Origin: Volucribacter psittacicida | Lineage (GTDB): Bacteria > Pseudomonadota > Gammaproteobacteria > Enterobacterales > Pasteurellaceae | DNA length: 64,000 bases | Reading direction: 5' to 3' | Assembly (NCBI RefSeq): GCF_004339025.1 | Contig: NZ_SMFT01000002.1 | Coordinates: 404,733-468,732 of the forward strand | Shown: positions 37,249 to 47,343 of the stretch, piece after piece | Numbering within the stretch: the stretch's first letter is position 1 | How the letters are laid out: every line of letters begins with the position of its first letter | Notes under the pieces: generated by a model | Database searches by the model: none | Seen by the model: the letters and a program-made list of their open reading frames with translations, nothing else | Told to the model about the DNA's origin: nothing | Program-made: the position numbers and the translations under genes

Positions 37249-37884
37249 ATGAAACCCTTTAAAGCCCTCACTGCTCGCCAACAAGAAGTCTATGATTTCC
37301 TTAAGCATCATATAGAATCAACGGGAATGCCACCCACTCGAGCAGAAATTTCAAGAGAACTTGGCTTTCGGTCGCCAAATGCCGCAGAAGAACATTTAAA
37401 AGCCTTAGCACGCAAAGGCGTGATTGAAATTGTTTCTGGTACATCAAGAGGCATACGCTTATTATGGGAGCAAGAGGACGCAAACGAGGAGGAAGGCTTG
37501 CCTTTGATCGGGCGTGTTGCCGCTGGTGAGCCGATTTTAGCCGAGCAACATATTGAAGGCACTTATAAAATCGATCCTGATATGTTTAAGCCCGCAGCAA
37601 GTTTTTTATTGAAAGTTTATGGCGAATCTATGAAAGACATTGGTATTTTAGATGGCGATTTGCTGGCGGTGCATAGCACAAAAGATGTGCGTAATGGACA
37701 GGTGATTGTGGCAAGAATTGATAATGAAGTGACAGTAAAACGCTTTGAACGCCAAGGTTCGCTCATTTATTTACACGCTGAAAATGAAGATTTTGAGCCA
37801 ATCGTCGTCAATTTAGCAGAAGAACCTTATTTTGAAATTGAAGGTATTGCGGTAGGTATTATTCGTAATAATGCTTGGATGTAA
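37249..37884 (+). CDS. lexA: SOS repressor LexA
   Basis: The 211-residue protein has the winged helix-turn-helix at residues 1-70 ([15 protein letters not shown]) and the S24 self-cleavage domain with the Ala92-Gly93 cleavage site, Ser127 (GESM) and Lys164 (VTVKRF). It represses SOS genes, here including uvrD and itself. ATG 37249 follows an AAGGAG site; the GTG six bases upstream is not preferred. Confidence 0.97.
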   Translation: MKPFKALTARQQEVYDFLKHHIESTGMPPTRAEISRELGFRSPNAAEEHLKALARKGVIEIVSGTSRGIRLLWEQEDANEEEGLPLIGRVAAGEPILAEQHIEGTYKIDPDMFKPAASFLLKVYGESMKDIGILDGDLLAVHSTKDVRNGQVIVARIDNEVTVKRFERQGSLIYLHAENEDFEPIVVNLAEEPYFEIEGIAVGIIRNNAWM

Positions 37885-38000
37885 AAGCACTAAATAAAAA
37901 ACTTTTTAAAAATTGACCGCACTTTATCAATAAATAGGTAACCTATTCAAAGATCGCACAGCGTAACCACTGACATCAAATAAAGTGATTGAGGAAAAGA

Positions 38001-39992
38001 ATGAAATACAAAATCTTATGGGCGAGTTATTTATGCCTATTATTTCATCATACTGTTCAGGCTGAACCTATTCAAGCAATAAAGCAAGATGAGGTTTATC
38101 AAAAACTCAATCAAATTATTCAGCAAAATCAAAGCCAAGGGACTCTAAACTTGGTAGAGAATATGTTACCTGAATTAAAAAATTATCCGCTTTATCCCTA
38201 TGCACAATTTCAGTTACTCAATGCCAAAGCACAACAGAATCAGTTCAATGTGGCAGAAATTGCACAATTTAACCAGCAATACCCTGATTTGCCTAATTAT
38301 TTTGTAAGTACCTTAACCACAAACTGGTTTAACACACAATTTAATCAGCAACATTGGCAAGCTATTGTCGATAATCAAGAGCGATTAACTGATTCTGTGG
38401 CAAATCGTTGTTTGCTTATGCAAGCTGAAATTAATTTAACCTCAAAAGAGACCGCACTTCTCAGTACGGCACAGCAACAAAACATACAACAATTATGGCT
38501 AACTGGGCAAAATTTACCCACAAATTGTGCTTCATTGGTGGCATTATGGCAACAGCAAACACCGCTTAGTACGGCATTGATTACTCAACGTGCAATATTG
38601 GCATTTCAGCAAAAAAATACGGCGTTATTAAATCAGTTAGTCGCCTTAGCACCAGAAAATACTTGGTTAAAAGATATTCAACAACTGTTACAACGCCCGC
38701 AAAGATTGCCTGATTTTGCTGAAAAGGCAGAAAATAACGCCGATAATCAAGCTATTATTTTAGCGATTTTTCCCACATTTATACGCCAGTTAGGCGAAGA
38801 TCAATGGACAATCAGTGAAAATCCTTTTGCCCCTTATCAAGTTTGGGCAGATAAATTTGCTCTAACGGAGCCACAAGTTAAGCAATGGAAATCCCAATTT
38901 CTTTGGCAAATTTTTGATAGTGATATTGCCTTATTGCAACAATGGCGAGATCAACAAATCTTACAGCTCAAAGAAGATCGCCAAACCGAACGCCGTATTC
39001 GTTTAGCGATTCGCCAACAACAAGATCTTTCGCCTTGGCTTGCTGTATTATCAGATAATGCTAAACAAAGCCAAGAATGGCGTTATTGGCAAGCCTATAC
39101 GTTACAAAAACAAGGGAAAAAACAGCAAAGCGAGCAGATTTTAAAAGCCTTGAGCCAACAACGTGGCTTTTATCCTATGCTTGCGGCTCAAGAGTTAGGG
39201 ATTGTTTATCATCCTAATATGGCACAAATTCGCTCACAAGTTAGACAACAAACAAATTTAAACGCATTTCAAACCGCACTTCAGCGAATCCAAAGCCTTT
39301 ACCAACTTGGACAACAAGCAAATCAACAACAGATCAACCGAGAATGGTGGGCGTTATTAAGCTCAGCTGATAAATCTCAAAAACTTTTACTTAGTGAATA
39401 TGCCAATCAACAGCAATGGTTTGATTTAGCGGTTGAAGCCACTATTCAAGCAAAGGCTTGGGATTATTTAGCCTTGCGTTTACCCAATGCTTATTTAAAT
39501 TGGTTTGACTTACAATTAAAAAATAATCCGAAAATTGACCGCACTTTTGCTATGGCAATCGCACGACAAGAAAGTGCGTGGAAATCTTATGCTCAATCTT
39601 CAGCAAATGCTCAAGGTTTAATGCAATTATTGCCCACAACGGCACAAGCCACAGCGAAAAAATATCAGTTACCTTACTGGCAACAAGCACAATTATTCGA
39701 TCCTTTCTATAACATCATGCTTGGTACAGCCCATTTGCAAGAGCTTGCCGAACGCTATGGCGAAAACCGTATCCTTATAGCTGCCGCTTATAATGCAGGC
39801 AGTTCTCGAGTGGATAATTGGTTAGCTCGTTCACAAGGAAAACTCACTATGGCAGAATTTATTGCGACCATTCCTTTTTATGAAACAAGAGGTTATGTGC
39901 AAAATGTGCTGACTTATGATTATTATTATCAAATTTTACAACAAAAACCTTTGATAAAATTCAGCAAAACAGAATATGATCGATTATACTAG
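38001..39992 (+). CDS. slt: Soluble lytic murein transglycosylase Slt
   Basis: The 663-residue protein has a signal peptide (KYKILWASYLCLLFHHTVQA, cleavage before EP), a long superhelical alpha domain and a C-terminal lysozyme-like SLT domain with the catalytic glutamate in ARQESAW, then GLMQLLPTTA and AYNAGSSRV. It cleaves peptidoglycan strands in the periplasm to anhydro-muropeptides. ATG 38001 has a GAGGA site; an in-frame TTG upstream is rejected. Uptake words occur within it. It is followed by trpR, as in enterics. Confidence 0.95.
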   Translation: MKYKILWASYLCLLFHHTVQAEPIQAIKQDEVYQKLNQIIQQNQSQGTLNLVENMLPELKNYPLYPYAQFQLLNAKAQQNQFNVAEIAQFNQQYPDLPNYFVSTLTTNWFNTQFNQQHWQAIVDNQERLTDSVANRCLLMQAEINLTSKETALLSTAQQQNIQQLWLTGQNLPTNCASLVALWQQQTPLSTALITQRAILAFQQKNTALLNQLVALAPENTWLKDIQQLLQRPQRLPDFAEKAENNADNQAIILAIFPTFIRQLGEDQWTISENPFAPYQVWADKFALTEPQVKQWKSQFLWQIFDSDIALLQQWRDQQILQLKEDRQTERRIRLAIRQQQDLSPWLAVLSDNAKQSQEWRYWQAYTLQKQGKKQQSEQILKALSQQRGFYPMLAAQELGIVYHPNMAQIRSQVRQQTNLNAFQTALQRIQSLYQLGQQANQQQINREWWALLSSADKSQKLLLSEYANQQQWFDLAVEATIQAKAWDYLALRLPNAYLNWFDLQLKNNPKIDRTFAMAIARQESAWKSYAQSSANAQGLMQLLPTTAQATAKKYQLPYWQQAQLFDPFYNIMLGTAHLQELAERYGENRILIAAAYNAGSSRVDNWLARSQGKLTMAEFIATIPFYETRGYVQNVLTYDYYYQILQQKPLIKFSKTEYDRLY

Positions 39993-40003
39993 TTAAATAG
40001 TAT
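39986..40003 (+). promoter_or_regulatory. trp operator (TrpR-binding site)
   Basis: ATACTAGTTAAATAGTAT is a near-perfect palindrome matching the trp operator core (ACTAGTT-AACTAGT type). It lies 25 bp before trpR and contains the slt stop codon TAG (39990-39992). Autoregulation of trpR is the likely meaning. Confidence 0.75.
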
Positions 40004-40027
40004 CAGTCTGATCATAGGGAGAGCAGA

Positions 40028-40327
40028 ATGTATTTAAGCCGTAATTTAGCACAATGGGAAGCCTTTATTGATATCTTAGGTCGTGCCGTCCAAGAGGGAA
40101 AAGAACAAGAATTACTGACCTTATTATTAACCCCTGATGAGCGAGATTCCGTTGGATTACGATTGCAAATTGTGAAGCAGTTACTCGATGCCCATACTTC
40201 ACAACGAGAAATTCAGCAAAATCTTAATACCAGTGCGGCGACCATTACCCGAGGTTCTAATATGATCAAAACAATGCCGCCTGAATTTATTCAATGGATT
40301 AAGCAACAGTTGAATGAGCAAGCATAA
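40028..40327 (+). CDS. trpR: Trp operon repressor TrpR
   Basis: The 99-residue all-helical protein matches Trp[22 protein letters not shown] followed by the helix-turn-helix [21 protein letters not shown]. With bound tryptophan it represses trp and aro genes. A GGGAGAG site precedes the ATG. mtgA starts inside its last codons (14-bp overlap), so both are translated from one message. Confidence 0.95.
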   Translation: MYLSRNLAQWEAFIDILGRAVQEGKEQELLTLLLTPDERDSVGLRLQIVKQLLDAHTSQREIQQNLNTSAATITRGSNMIKTMPPEFIQWIKQQLNEQA

Positions 40328-41036
40328 GAAAAATATTTCTCTCAGTTTTACCATTAAAAAATATCTATGCCGTATCATTGGGTACGGCATAGCATTTGTT
40401 GTGCTATGTACCTTATTACTACGGGTTGTTCCTGTCCCTTTCTCTGCCTATATGCTACAGCAAAAAATGAGTGCTTGGTTACAAGGGGATATTAGTTATC
40501 AGCAGGATTATCAATGGGTAAATTTGGACAACATTGCTTGGCAAATGCAACTTGCGGTGATTGCGGCTGAGGATCAGAAATTTTTTGACCATTATGGTTT
40601 TGATTGGCAAGCAATAAAAAGTGCGGTAAAAAATAATCAAAATTCATTACGTTTGCGTGGTGGTTCAACGCTTTCGCAACAGACCGCCAAAAATTTATAT
40701 TTATGGCATGGGCAAAATTGGTTGCGCAAAGGGTTAGAAGTGCCGACAACCTTATTATTGGAAAGTCTTTGGTCAAAACAGCGTATTTTGGAGGTCTATC
40801 TTAATATCGCAGAATTTGGCGAAGGTATTTTTGGCGTGGAAGCGGCGAGCCAGCATTATTTTAACAAATCAGCGAAACAATTAAATCAACAAGAATCGGC
40901 TTTACTTGCAGCGGTTTTGCCCAATCCTATTATCTATCAAGTTAATCGTCCAAGCTCTTATGTATTACGTCGCCAAACTTGGATTATACAACAAATGAAT
41001 CAATTAGGCGGCAAGGCTTTTTTAACTCAAAAATAA
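40314..41036 (+). CDS. mtgA: Monofunctional peptidoglycan glycosyltransferase MtgA
   Basis: The 240-residue protein has one N-terminal membrane segment (about residues 18-38) and a GT51 domain with the catalytic [13 protein letters not shown] and the [17 protein letters not shown] motifs. It polymerises lipid II without a transpeptidase domain. Overlap with trpR and a 6-bp gap to topB suggest one operon. Confidence 0.95.
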   Translation: MSKHKKNISLSFTIKKYLCRIIGYGIAFVVLCTLLLRVVPVPFSAYMLQQKMSAWLQGDISYQQDYQWVNLDNIAWQMQLAVIAAEDQKFFDHYGFDWQAIKSAVKNNQNSLRLRGGSTLSQQTAKNLYLWHGQNWLRKGLEVPTTLLLESLWSKQRILEVYLNIAEFGEGIFGVEAASQHYFNKSAKQLNQQESALLAAVLPNPIIYQVNRPSSYVLRRQTWIIQQMNQLGGKAFLTQK

Positions 41037-41042
41037 GAGATT

Positions 41043-42968
41043 ATGCGATTATTTATAGCAGAAAAACCCAGTTTAGGACGTGCGATTGCCGAAGTTTTAC
41101 CCAAACCACATCAGCGTGGTGAGGGTTTTATTAAATGCGGTGAGCAAGATTATGTTACTTGGTGTATTGGGCATTTATTAGAACAAGCTGAGCCTGATGC
41201 CTATAATCCCTTATTTAAACAATGGCGTTTGGAGCATTTACCCATTGTGCCTGAACAATGGCAATTAGTGGCGAAAAAAAATACCGCCAAACAACTGAAA
41301 ATTGTTACCAAACTGATCCAACAAGCCGATGAAATCGTTAATGCGGGCGACCCTGATCGTGAGGGACAATTATTAATTGATGAGATTTTTAGTTATGTGA
41401 AGTTACCTAGTGAAAAACGTGCCAAAATAAAACGTTGTCTTATTAGTGATCTGAACCCCAATGCCGTTGCAAAGGCGATTCAAAAATTACAGCCTAATCA
41501 AAATTTTGTGCCTTTAGCCACTTCTGCCCTTGCTCGTTCAAGAGCGGATTGGTTATATGGTATTAATATGACAAGAGCTTTTACTATTCGAGGGCAACAA
41601 ACAGGCTATAAGGGCGTGCTTTCCGTTGGACGTGTACAAACGCCAGTCTTAGGGCTTATTGTGCGCCGAGATCTTGAAATTGAACATTTTCAACCCAAAG
41701 ATTTTTTTGAAGTGTTAGCTCATATCCAACCTTCGCCAACGCACAATGAACAACATCAAGCCTTTTCTTTTACGGCATTATGGCAACCGAGTAAAGCCTG
41801 TGAGGATTATCAAGATGAAGAGGGGCGTGTTTTATCTCGTCCGTTAGCGGAAAATGTGGTAAAACGTATTACCGATCAACCTGCTAAGGTAACGGATTAT
41901 AGCGATAAACGAGAAAAAGAAATCGCCCCTTTACCTTATTCGCTTTCCGCCTTGCAAATTGATGCGGCAAAAGGTTTTGGGTTATCGGCACAAGACGTCT
42001 TGGATATTTGTCAACGTTTATATGAAACCCATAAATTAATTACCTATCCTCGTTCTGATTGTCGTTATTTGCCTCAGGAACATTTTGCTGAACGACAGGC
42101 AGTAATAAAGGCGATTTCCTCTCGTGTAAGTGAATACCAACGCTTGCCAGATGTTGTGGATATAACACAAAAAAATCGTTGTTGGAATGATAAAAAAGTA
42201 GAAGCGCATCACGCCATTATTCCCACCGCAAATCATCGCCAAGTGTCGCTCAATCAACGAGAAATGCAAGTTTATCAACTCATTGCTCGCCAATATTTAT
42301 TACAATTTTGTCCTGATGCTGAATATCGCAAAAGCCGTATTACGTTAAATATCGCTGGGGGAACCTTTATTGCACAAGCGCGTAATTTGCAAATTGCAGG
42401 TTGGAAACAATTATTAGGCAAAGAAGATGAGGATCAGCAAGCGGAACCACCGCTACCTGAAGTGAAAAAAGGCGATATTTTACATTGTGTAAAAGGAGAA
42501 ATTGTCAGTAAAAAAACACAACCGCCAAAGCCTTTTACTGATGCGACTTTGTTATCAGCAATGACAGGTATTGCTCGTTTTGTACAAGATAAAGCCCTTA
42601 AAAAGATTTTGCGAGAAACCGATGGTTTAGGCACAGAAGCCACCAGAGCAGGTATTATTGAATTACTCTTTAAGCGAGGGTTTTTATATAAAAAAGGGAG
42701 AAATATCCATAGCACAGAAGCAGGGCGAGTGCTAATTCAGGCGTTACCTGACATTGCAACGCAACCCGATATGACCGCACATTGGGAATCACAACTGACC
42801 AGTATTAGCCAAAAACAAGCAAGCTATCAAGATTTTATGAATATGCTATTAAGTATGCTACCAAATTTACTTAACTATGTAGATTTTCAAGCCTTACGCC
42901 AATTAAGCCAAGTGAACTCAAGCTCACAACGCCCAAATAAACAAAAGACAAAAGTAAAAGTGCGGTAG
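41043..42968 (+). CDS. topB: DNA topoisomerase III
   Basis: The 641-residue type IA enzyme has an N-terminal Toprim domain ([15 protein letters not shown]; acidic [11 protein letters not shown]) and the active-site tyrosine in [13 protein letters not shown]. It decatenates replication and recombination intermediates. Length is slightly less than E. coli TopB (653). The final codons overlap an uptake word (AAAAGTGCGGTAG), so the uptake sequence supplies the stop. Confidence 0.95.
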   Translation: MRLFIAEKPSLGRAIAEVLPKPHQRGEGFIKCGEQDYVTWCIGHLLEQAEPDAYNPLFKQWRLEHLPIVPEQWQLVAKKNTAKQLKIVTKLIQQADEIVNAGDPDREGQLLIDEIFSYVKLPSEKRAKIKRCLISDLNPNAVAKAIQKLQPNQNFVPLATSALARSRADWLYGINMTRAFTIRGQQTGYKGVLSVGRVQTPVLGLIVRRDLEIEHFQPKDFFEVLAHIQPSPTHNEQHQAFSFTALWQPSKACEDYQDEEGRVLSRPLAENVVKRITDQPAKVTDYSDKREKEIAPLPYSLSALQIDAAKGFGLSAQDVLDICQRLYETHKLITYPRSDCRYLPQEHFAERQAVIKAISSRVSEYQRLPDVVDITQKNRCWNDKKVEAHHAIIPTANHRQVSLNQREMQVYQLIARQYLLQFCPDAEYRKSRITLNIAGGTFIAQARNLQIAGWKQLLGKEDEDQQAEPPLPEVKKGDILHCVKGEIVSKKTQPPKPFTDATLLSAMTGIARFVQDKALKKILRETDGLGTEATRAGIIELLFKRGFLYKKGRNIHSTEAGRVLIQALPDIATQPDMTAHWESQLTSISQKQASYQDFMNMLLSMLPNLLNYVDFQALRQLSQVNSSSQRPNKQKTKVKVR

Positions 42969-43110
42969 AAAAATAAAAAATTTTGTTTAAAATAACACCA
43001 ATTAATGATTCTAAATGGAAAACCACTTGCGAAGTAGTAAGGCTTTCGCTATCATTCCGTCCCTAGAATTAAGTTTCTTATAATTTATCGAAAAAAGAGA
43101 AAGAAAGAGA

Positions 43111-43455
43111 ATGTATCACGCTTTATTAATTGTTTATTTAATTGTCGCCATTGTTCTTATTGCCTTTATTTTAGTGCAACAAGGCAAAGGTGCTGATGCA
43201 GGCGCTTCTTTTGGTGGCGGAGCTTCAGGAACCGTTTTCGGTGCAGCGGGATCAGGAAATTTCTTATCTCGTACTACTGCGATTTTAGCTATCGCTTTTT
43301 TCGTGATCAGTATTGTTATTGGTAATATTAATTCTCATCGTAATAATGTTCAATTAGGCACATTTGACGATTTATCACAAACAGCGGAACAAATAGAACA
43401 ACATAAAACAGAAGTTCCTGTTGAAGAAAACCAAAATAACGATATCCCACAATAA
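43111..43455 (+). CDS. secG: Preprotein translocase subunit SecG
   Basis: The 114-residue protein has two membrane segments (about 2-22 and 52-72) flanking the conserved glycine-rich loop QQGKGADAGASFGGGASGTV and an acidic C-terminal tail. It assists SecYE in export. The next gene is tRNA-Leu(GAG), the same secG-leuU order as in E. coli. Confidence 0.96.
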   Translation: MYHALLIVYLIVAIVLIAFILVQQGKGADAGASFGGGASGTVFGAAGSGNFLSRTTAILAIAFFVISIVIGNINSHRNNVQLGTFDDLSQTAEQIEQHKTEVPVEENQNNDIPQ

Positions 43456-43467
43456 TGACAGAATTAA

Positions 43468-43552
43468 GCACTGGTGGTGGAATTGGTAGACACGCTATCT
43501 TGAGGGGGTAGTGTCGCAAGACGTGCGGGTTCAAGTCCCGCCCAGTGCACCA
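43468..43552 (+). tRNA. leuU: tRNA-Leu (anticodon GAG)
   Basis: An 85-nt cloverleaf with acceptor arm GCACTGG/CCAGTGC, anticodon stem CTATC/GGTAG around the loop TTGAGGG, long variable arm (type II tRNA), TpsiC loop GGTTCAAGTCC and an encoded CCA end. Confidence 0.97.
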
Positions 43553-43556
43553 AATT

Positions 43557-43583
43557 AAAGGCTCTATTTAGAGCCTTTTTTAC
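43557..43583 (+). terminator. Terminator after tRNA-Leu
   Basis: The hairpin AAAGGCTCTA/TAGAGCCTTT is followed by Ts, directly after the tRNA. Confidence 0.85.
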
Positions 43584-43602
43584 TTTCTATCTTATTTATC
43601 TC

Positions 43603-43697
43603 TGTTTTAAAATCACACCTATTGGTACGCCTCTCCGTACTCTTTGTAATATTTTCGGCGTATCGCCTTATCTTATTTTAAATTGAAAGGGCTATAT
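43603..43697 (-). repeat. Correia-like intergenic element, copy R5
   Basis: The interior words (GGTACGCCTC, CGTACTCTTTGTAAT, TCGCCTTATCTTATTTTAAA) and the end AATTGAAAGGGCTATAT match the family in reverse orientation. The left terminus is degraded. It is part of the 345-bp gap between tRNA-Leu and acpP; the rest of the gap holds the acpP promoter region and nothing else that I recognise. Confidence 0.75.
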
Positions 43698-43828
43698 TTA
43701 GGAAATAAGGAATGACAAAAGCGCTTAGTTAAGCTAAAATCTACTGAGCTATGTAACTTTTGGTTATGTATGCTGAAATCAAAGTTTCAATTCTAAGTGG
43801 TAAAACCAGCGAATTCAGGGTTGCAGCT

Positions 43829-43857
43829 TTGACGATTAATACATAAACTACTTAACT
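43829..43857 (+). promoter_or_regulatory. Possible acpP promoter
   Basis: TTGACG (43829-43834) is followed after 17 bp by TTAACT (43852-43857). The -10 is weak (4 of 6), so this is tentative. acpP starts 42 bp further on. Confidence 0.4.
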
Positions 43858-43898
43858 CATCGCAATAAGCGACATTTATACTAAATAGGGAAAAACAA

Positions 43899-44129
43899 AT
43901 GAGTATTGAAGAACGCGTAAAAAAAATTATCGTTGAACAATTAGGCGTTAAGGAAGAAGAAGTAAAACCAGAAGCTTCTTTTGTTGAAGATTTAGGTGCT
44001 GATTCATTAGATACTGTTGAATTAGTGATGGCTTTAGAAGAAGAATTTGATATTGAAATTCCTGATGAAGAAGCTGAAAAAATTACAACTGTTCAATCAG
44101 CCATTGATTATGTACAAAATAACCAATAA
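43899..44129 (+). CDS. acpP: Acyl carrier protein
   Basis: The 76-residue acidic protein has the phosphopantetheine site DSLDT with Ser36. It carries growing fatty acyl chains. Sequence and length are those of the primary fatty-acid AcpP. It is not next to fabD or fabG here (secG and tRNA-Leu lie upstream), so it must have its own promoter. A strong terminator follows. Confidence 0.97.
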   Translation: MSIEERVKKIIVEQLGVKEEEVKPEASFVEDLGADSLDTVELVMALEEEFDIEIPDEEAEKITTVQSAIDYVQNNQ

Positions 44130-44138
44130 TTAATGATT

Positions 44139-44166
44139 AAGGCGGGATTATCCCGCCTTAGTTTTA
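44139..44166 (+). terminator. Terminator after acpP
   Basis: The GC-rich hairpin AAGGCGGGAT/ATCCCGCCTT is followed by AGTTTTATTT. Confidence 0.9.
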
Positions 44167-44228
44167 TTTGTTATCTAATCATTCCTATCATTAAATTCAT
44201 TCTTTTGTTTTCATCTCCAGCATAGTGA

Positions 44229-44333
44229 TATCGTCGTTTCAATTTAAATAAGACAAAGCGACACGCCGAAAATAGTACAAAGGGTACGGCGAGGTGTGCC
44301 AACGCTGTATTATTTTAAAGTGGGACAACTATA
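44229..44333 (+). repeat. Correia-like intergenic element, copy R6 (full length)
   Basis: It starts TATCGTCGTTTCAATTTAAA and ends TGGGACAACTATA, with an interior of GACACGCCGAAAATAGTACA and GGTACGGCGAGGTGTGCC. It lies in the 324-bp gap between acpP and the DcuB-type gene. The remainder of that gap holds the acpP terminator and an AT-rich leader. Confidence 0.88.
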
Positions 44334-44453
44334 ATTTGATTTAGATAAACTTTTTCTAACAAAAATACACAATTCCTTACTAAACATATTGAATAATAAC
44401 TCCATTTAGTTATGATTATCCGCAGTGATATTTCTAATTTTCTTGAGGTTATT

Positions 44454-45788
44454 ATGCTTTATCTAGAGTTTCTTTTTCTGATTTTAATGCTTTATATTGG
44501 TAGCCGTTTTGGTGGGATCGGTTTAGGCGTGATTTCTGGTATCGGCTTAGTCATTGAAGTCTTTATCTTCCGAATGCCTGTGGGGAAAGCGCCTGTGGAC
44601 GTGATGCTGATTATTTTAGCCGTTGTGACCTGTGCTTCCATTTTAGAAGCCGCAGGAGGGTTAAAATATATGCTACAAATTGCCGAACGGATTTTAAGAA
44701 GTAACCCTAAACGTGTTACTTTCCTAGGGCCTATTGTTACTTATCTTATGACCTTTATGTTAGGCACAGGCCATTCCGTTTATTCTATTATGCCAATTAT
44801 TGGCGATGTGGCACTCAAAAATAATATTCGTCCAGAACGCCCAATGGCAGCAGCATCCGTTGCCTCACAGCTCGCTATTACCTCAAGCCCTTTAGCCGCC
44901 GCAGTAGCGTATTATCTGACACAAATTGCGAAAATACCGGGTTATGAGCATATTAGTCTATTAAATATTATTTCCGTTACCATACCCGCCACTTTTCTTG
45001 GAACACTCGCCATCTGCTTTTATAGTTTACGTCGTGGTAAAGAGTTACAAGATGATCCAGAATACCAACGTCGCTTACAAGATCCTGTTTGGCGTGAACG
45101 AATTATGAATACCACCGCCACATCCTTAAATGAAACCTTACCCGCTTCTGCGAAGCATTCTGTGTATTTATTCTTACTTTCTCTTGTCGCCGTTGTGACG
45201 ATTGCGATGCTTCCAGACGTGCGTACTATCGGCGATAGTGCTAAACCTATCTCAATGTCATTAGTGATTCAAATGATGATGCTTGCCTTTGGTGGAATCA
45301 TTTTGGTATTGACAAAAACCAACCCACAAACCGTCCCTAACGGTGTCGTTTTTAAATCGGGTATGGTGGCTTGTATTGCGATTTTTGGGATTGCTTGGAT
45401 GAGTGATACCTATTTCCAATATGCAATGCCAGAATTTAAGGCCGCTGTTACCTCAATGGTAGAACATTATCCTTGGACATTCGCTTTTGCCCTTTTTGCG
45501 GTTTCTGTTGTGATTAATAGCCAAGCGGCGACTGCCGTTATGATGTTACCTGTGGGAATTGGATTAGGTTTACCTGCGCCATTATTAGTTGGCTTATTAC
45601 CAGCCACTTATGCTTATTTCTTTATCCCAAATTACCCATCAGATATTGCTACCGTCAACTTTGACCCAACAGGCACCACAAAAATCGGTAAATACTACTT
45701 TAACCATAGCTTTATGGTGCCGGGCTTAATCGGCGTCGTGGTAGCTTGTTTTGTCGGCTATTTTGTGGCTCAAATTGTTATTAGCTAA
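44454..45788 (+). CDS. dcuB: Anaerobic C4-dicarboxylate transporter, DcuB type
   Basis: The 444-residue integral membrane protein follows the Dcu family: LYIGSRFGGIGLGVISGIGL near the N-terminus, GTGHSVYSIMPII around residue 100 and NNIRPERPMAA. The His in GTGH and the length (446) favour DcuB over DcuA. It exchanges fumarate, malate or aspartate for succinate during fumarate respiration. ATG 44454 has a GAGG site; an ATG at 44412 adds a non-conserved leader and is rejected. Confidence 0.9.
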   Translation: MLYLEFLFLILMLYIGSRFGGIGLGVISGIGLVIEVFIFRMPVGKAPVDVMLIILAVVTCASILEAAGGLKYMLQIAERILRSNPKRVTFLGPIVTYLMTFMLGTGHSVYSIMPIIGDVALKNNIRPERPMAAASVASQLAITSSPLAAAVAYYLTQIAKIPGYEHISLLNIISVTIPATFLGTLAICFYSLRRGKELQDDPEYQRRLQDPVWRERIMNTTATSLNETLPASAKHSVYLFLLSLVAVVTIAMLPDVRTIGDSAKPISMSLVIQMMMLAFGGIILVLTKTNPQTVPNGVVFKSGMVACIAIFGIAWMSDTYFQYAMPEFKAAVTSMVEHYPWTFAFALFAVSVVINSQAATAVMMLPVGIGLGLPAPLLVGLLPATYAYFFIPNYPSDIATVNFDPTGTTKIGKYYFNHSFMVPGLIGVVVACFVGYFVAQIVIS

Positions 45789-45807
45789 GGCTATTGAACT
45801 TGATGAG

Positions 45808-45838
45808 AAAAGTGCGGTAAAAATTACCGCTCTTTTTT
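45808..45838 (+). terminator. Uptake-sequence hairpin terminator after dcuB
   Basis: An AAAAGTGCGGTAA uptake word is followed by the partial inverse TTACCGCTC and a T run. Confidence 0.75.
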
Positions 45839-45927
45839 ATCTCGGTCTTTCTTAACTTATCATTTATAGTTGTTCAGCCTTAATAATTTGCTAGAATGAA
45901 ACACTTTTATTTCTTTTTGGAGCCAAT

Positions 45928-47145
45928 ATGAAAAATAAAATCCTCGGCAGCGCATTAATGATTGCTGGTACAACTATCGGAGCAGGTATGCTCGCAATGC
46001 CCCTAACGTCCGCAGGAATGGGATTTACTGCAACATTTCTTTTATTAATCGGATTGTGGGCATTATTAACCTACACCGGTTTATTATTTATGGAAGTTTA
46101 TCAAACCGCCCCTCGCAAAGATATTGGTGTCGCTAGCCTTGCTGAACAATATTTTGGCTTACCCGGTAGAATTCTCGCCACATTATCCCTATTAATTTTG
46201 CTTTATGCCCTACTTTCAGCCTATGTGACAGGAGGAGGCTCATTACTCGCAGGCTTGCTCCCAACAATCCATAATGAACAAACCACTTTACAAATCGGCA
46301 TTATTCTCTTTACCTTGATTTTAGGGACATTCGTCATAATTGGCATAAAAGGCGTAGATGGGCTAACAAGATTATTATTTTCAGGCAAAATTATTGCCTT
46401 TGTGATCGTCCTCTTTATGATGTTACCAAAAGCAAAATTAGAAAACCTTACCGCGATCCCCATTGATAACCGCCTGATTTTCTCCGCTATCCCTATTTTC
46501 TTTACTGCCTACGGCTTCCATGTCATTATGGCAAGTATCAATACTTACCTTGATGCTGATATTCGCCGTATTCGCCTTGCCGTAATTATAGGCACCTGTA
46601 TCCCACTTACCGCTTATTTATTATGGCAACTAGCAACCCATGGTGTCCTCAGCCAAAATGAATTTATGCATATCCTACAAGAAGATCCGACCCTTAATGG
46701 CTTAGTAAAAGCCACAAGACAAATTACAGGAAGTGAAATACTTGGTGAAGCAGTACGCTTATTTTCTGCGCTTGCTTTAATTACCTCTTTTTTAGGCGTT
46801 GCTCTAGGCATTTTTGAAGGTGTAGGCGATCTACTAAAACGTGTAAATCTACCAGCAAACCGCCTATCCTTAACCCCATTAACATTTATTCCACCGCTTA
46901 TCTTTGCATTATTCTATCCTAATGGCTTTATAGCGGCATTAGGTTATGCTGGCTTATTATTCGCTTTCTACGGACTCATTTTACCTACCGCATTAGCTTG
47001 GAAAGCCCGCCGACAACACCCGAACTTACCTTATCGTGTTGCAGGCGGTAATCTAGGTTTAATCATCACACTGATTATGGGCATTATCATTATCTTAATC
47101 CCATTTTTAATCCAAGCAGGTTATTTACCGGCAGTGGTGGGGTAA
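45928..47145 (+). CDS. tyrP: Aromatic amino acid (tyrosine) permease
   Basis: The 405-residue protein, with about 11 membrane segments, starts with the hydroxy/aromatic amino acid permease signature GSALMIAGTTIGAGMLAMP. TyrP, Mtr and TnaB share this fold; the length and sequence favour TyrP, a proton-coupled tyrosine importer. A TTGGAG site precedes the ATG. No TYR box was found by eye. Confidence 0.88.
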   Translation: MKNKILGSALMIAGTTIGAGMLAMPLTSAGMGFTATFLLLIGLWALLTYTGLLFMEVYQTAPRKDIGVASLAEQYFGLPGRILATLSLLILLYALLSAYVTGGGSLLAGLLPTIHNEQTTLQIGIILFTLILGTFVIIGIKGVDGLTRLLFSGKIIAFVIVLFMMLPKAKLENLTAIPIDNRLIFSAIPIFFTAYGFHVIMASINTYLDADIRRIRLAVIIGTCIPLTAYLLWQLATHGVLSQNEFMHILQEDPTLNGLVKATRQITGSEILGEAVRLFSALALITSFLGVALGIFEGVGDLLKRVNLPANRLSLTPLTFIPPLIFALFYPNGFIAALGYAGLLFAFYGLILPTALAWKARRQHPNLPYRVAGGNLGLIITLIMGIIIILIPFLIQAGYLPAVVG

Positions 47146-47161
47146 TCACTATTATTAGAAT

Positions 47162-47194
47162 AAATCATCCACATGTAAGAACTGTGGATGATTT
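47162..47194 (+). terminator. Hairpin after tyrP
   Basis: A perfect 12-bp stem AAATCATCCACA/TGTGGATGATTT lies 17 bp after the stop. There is no clear T run, so terminator activity is uncertain. Confidence 0.5.
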
Positions 47195-47223
47195 AGATTG
47201 TTATGTCATATCTTTTTATATTC

Positions 47224-47329
47224 TATAGTTGTTCCACTTTAAAATAATACAGCGTTGGTACGCCTCGCCGTACTCTTTGTATTGTCTTCGGTATATCGCC
47301 TTGTCTCATTTTAAATTGAAACGACTATA
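47224..47329 (-). repeat. Correia-like intergenic element, copy R7 (full length)
   Basis: It starts TATAGTTGTTCCACTTTAAA and ends AATTGAAACGACTATA. The interior is well preserved (GGTACGCCTCGCCGTACTC, TTGTCTTCGG). It lies between the convergent tyrP and YidE-type genes. Confidence 0.88.
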
Positions 47330-47343
47330 CTTTTTATTAGAGC

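Noticed and set aside
42968..43110. Small RNA or leader peptide before secG
   Set aside because: I saw no stable hairpin with a T run and no credible short frame; nothing is supported there.
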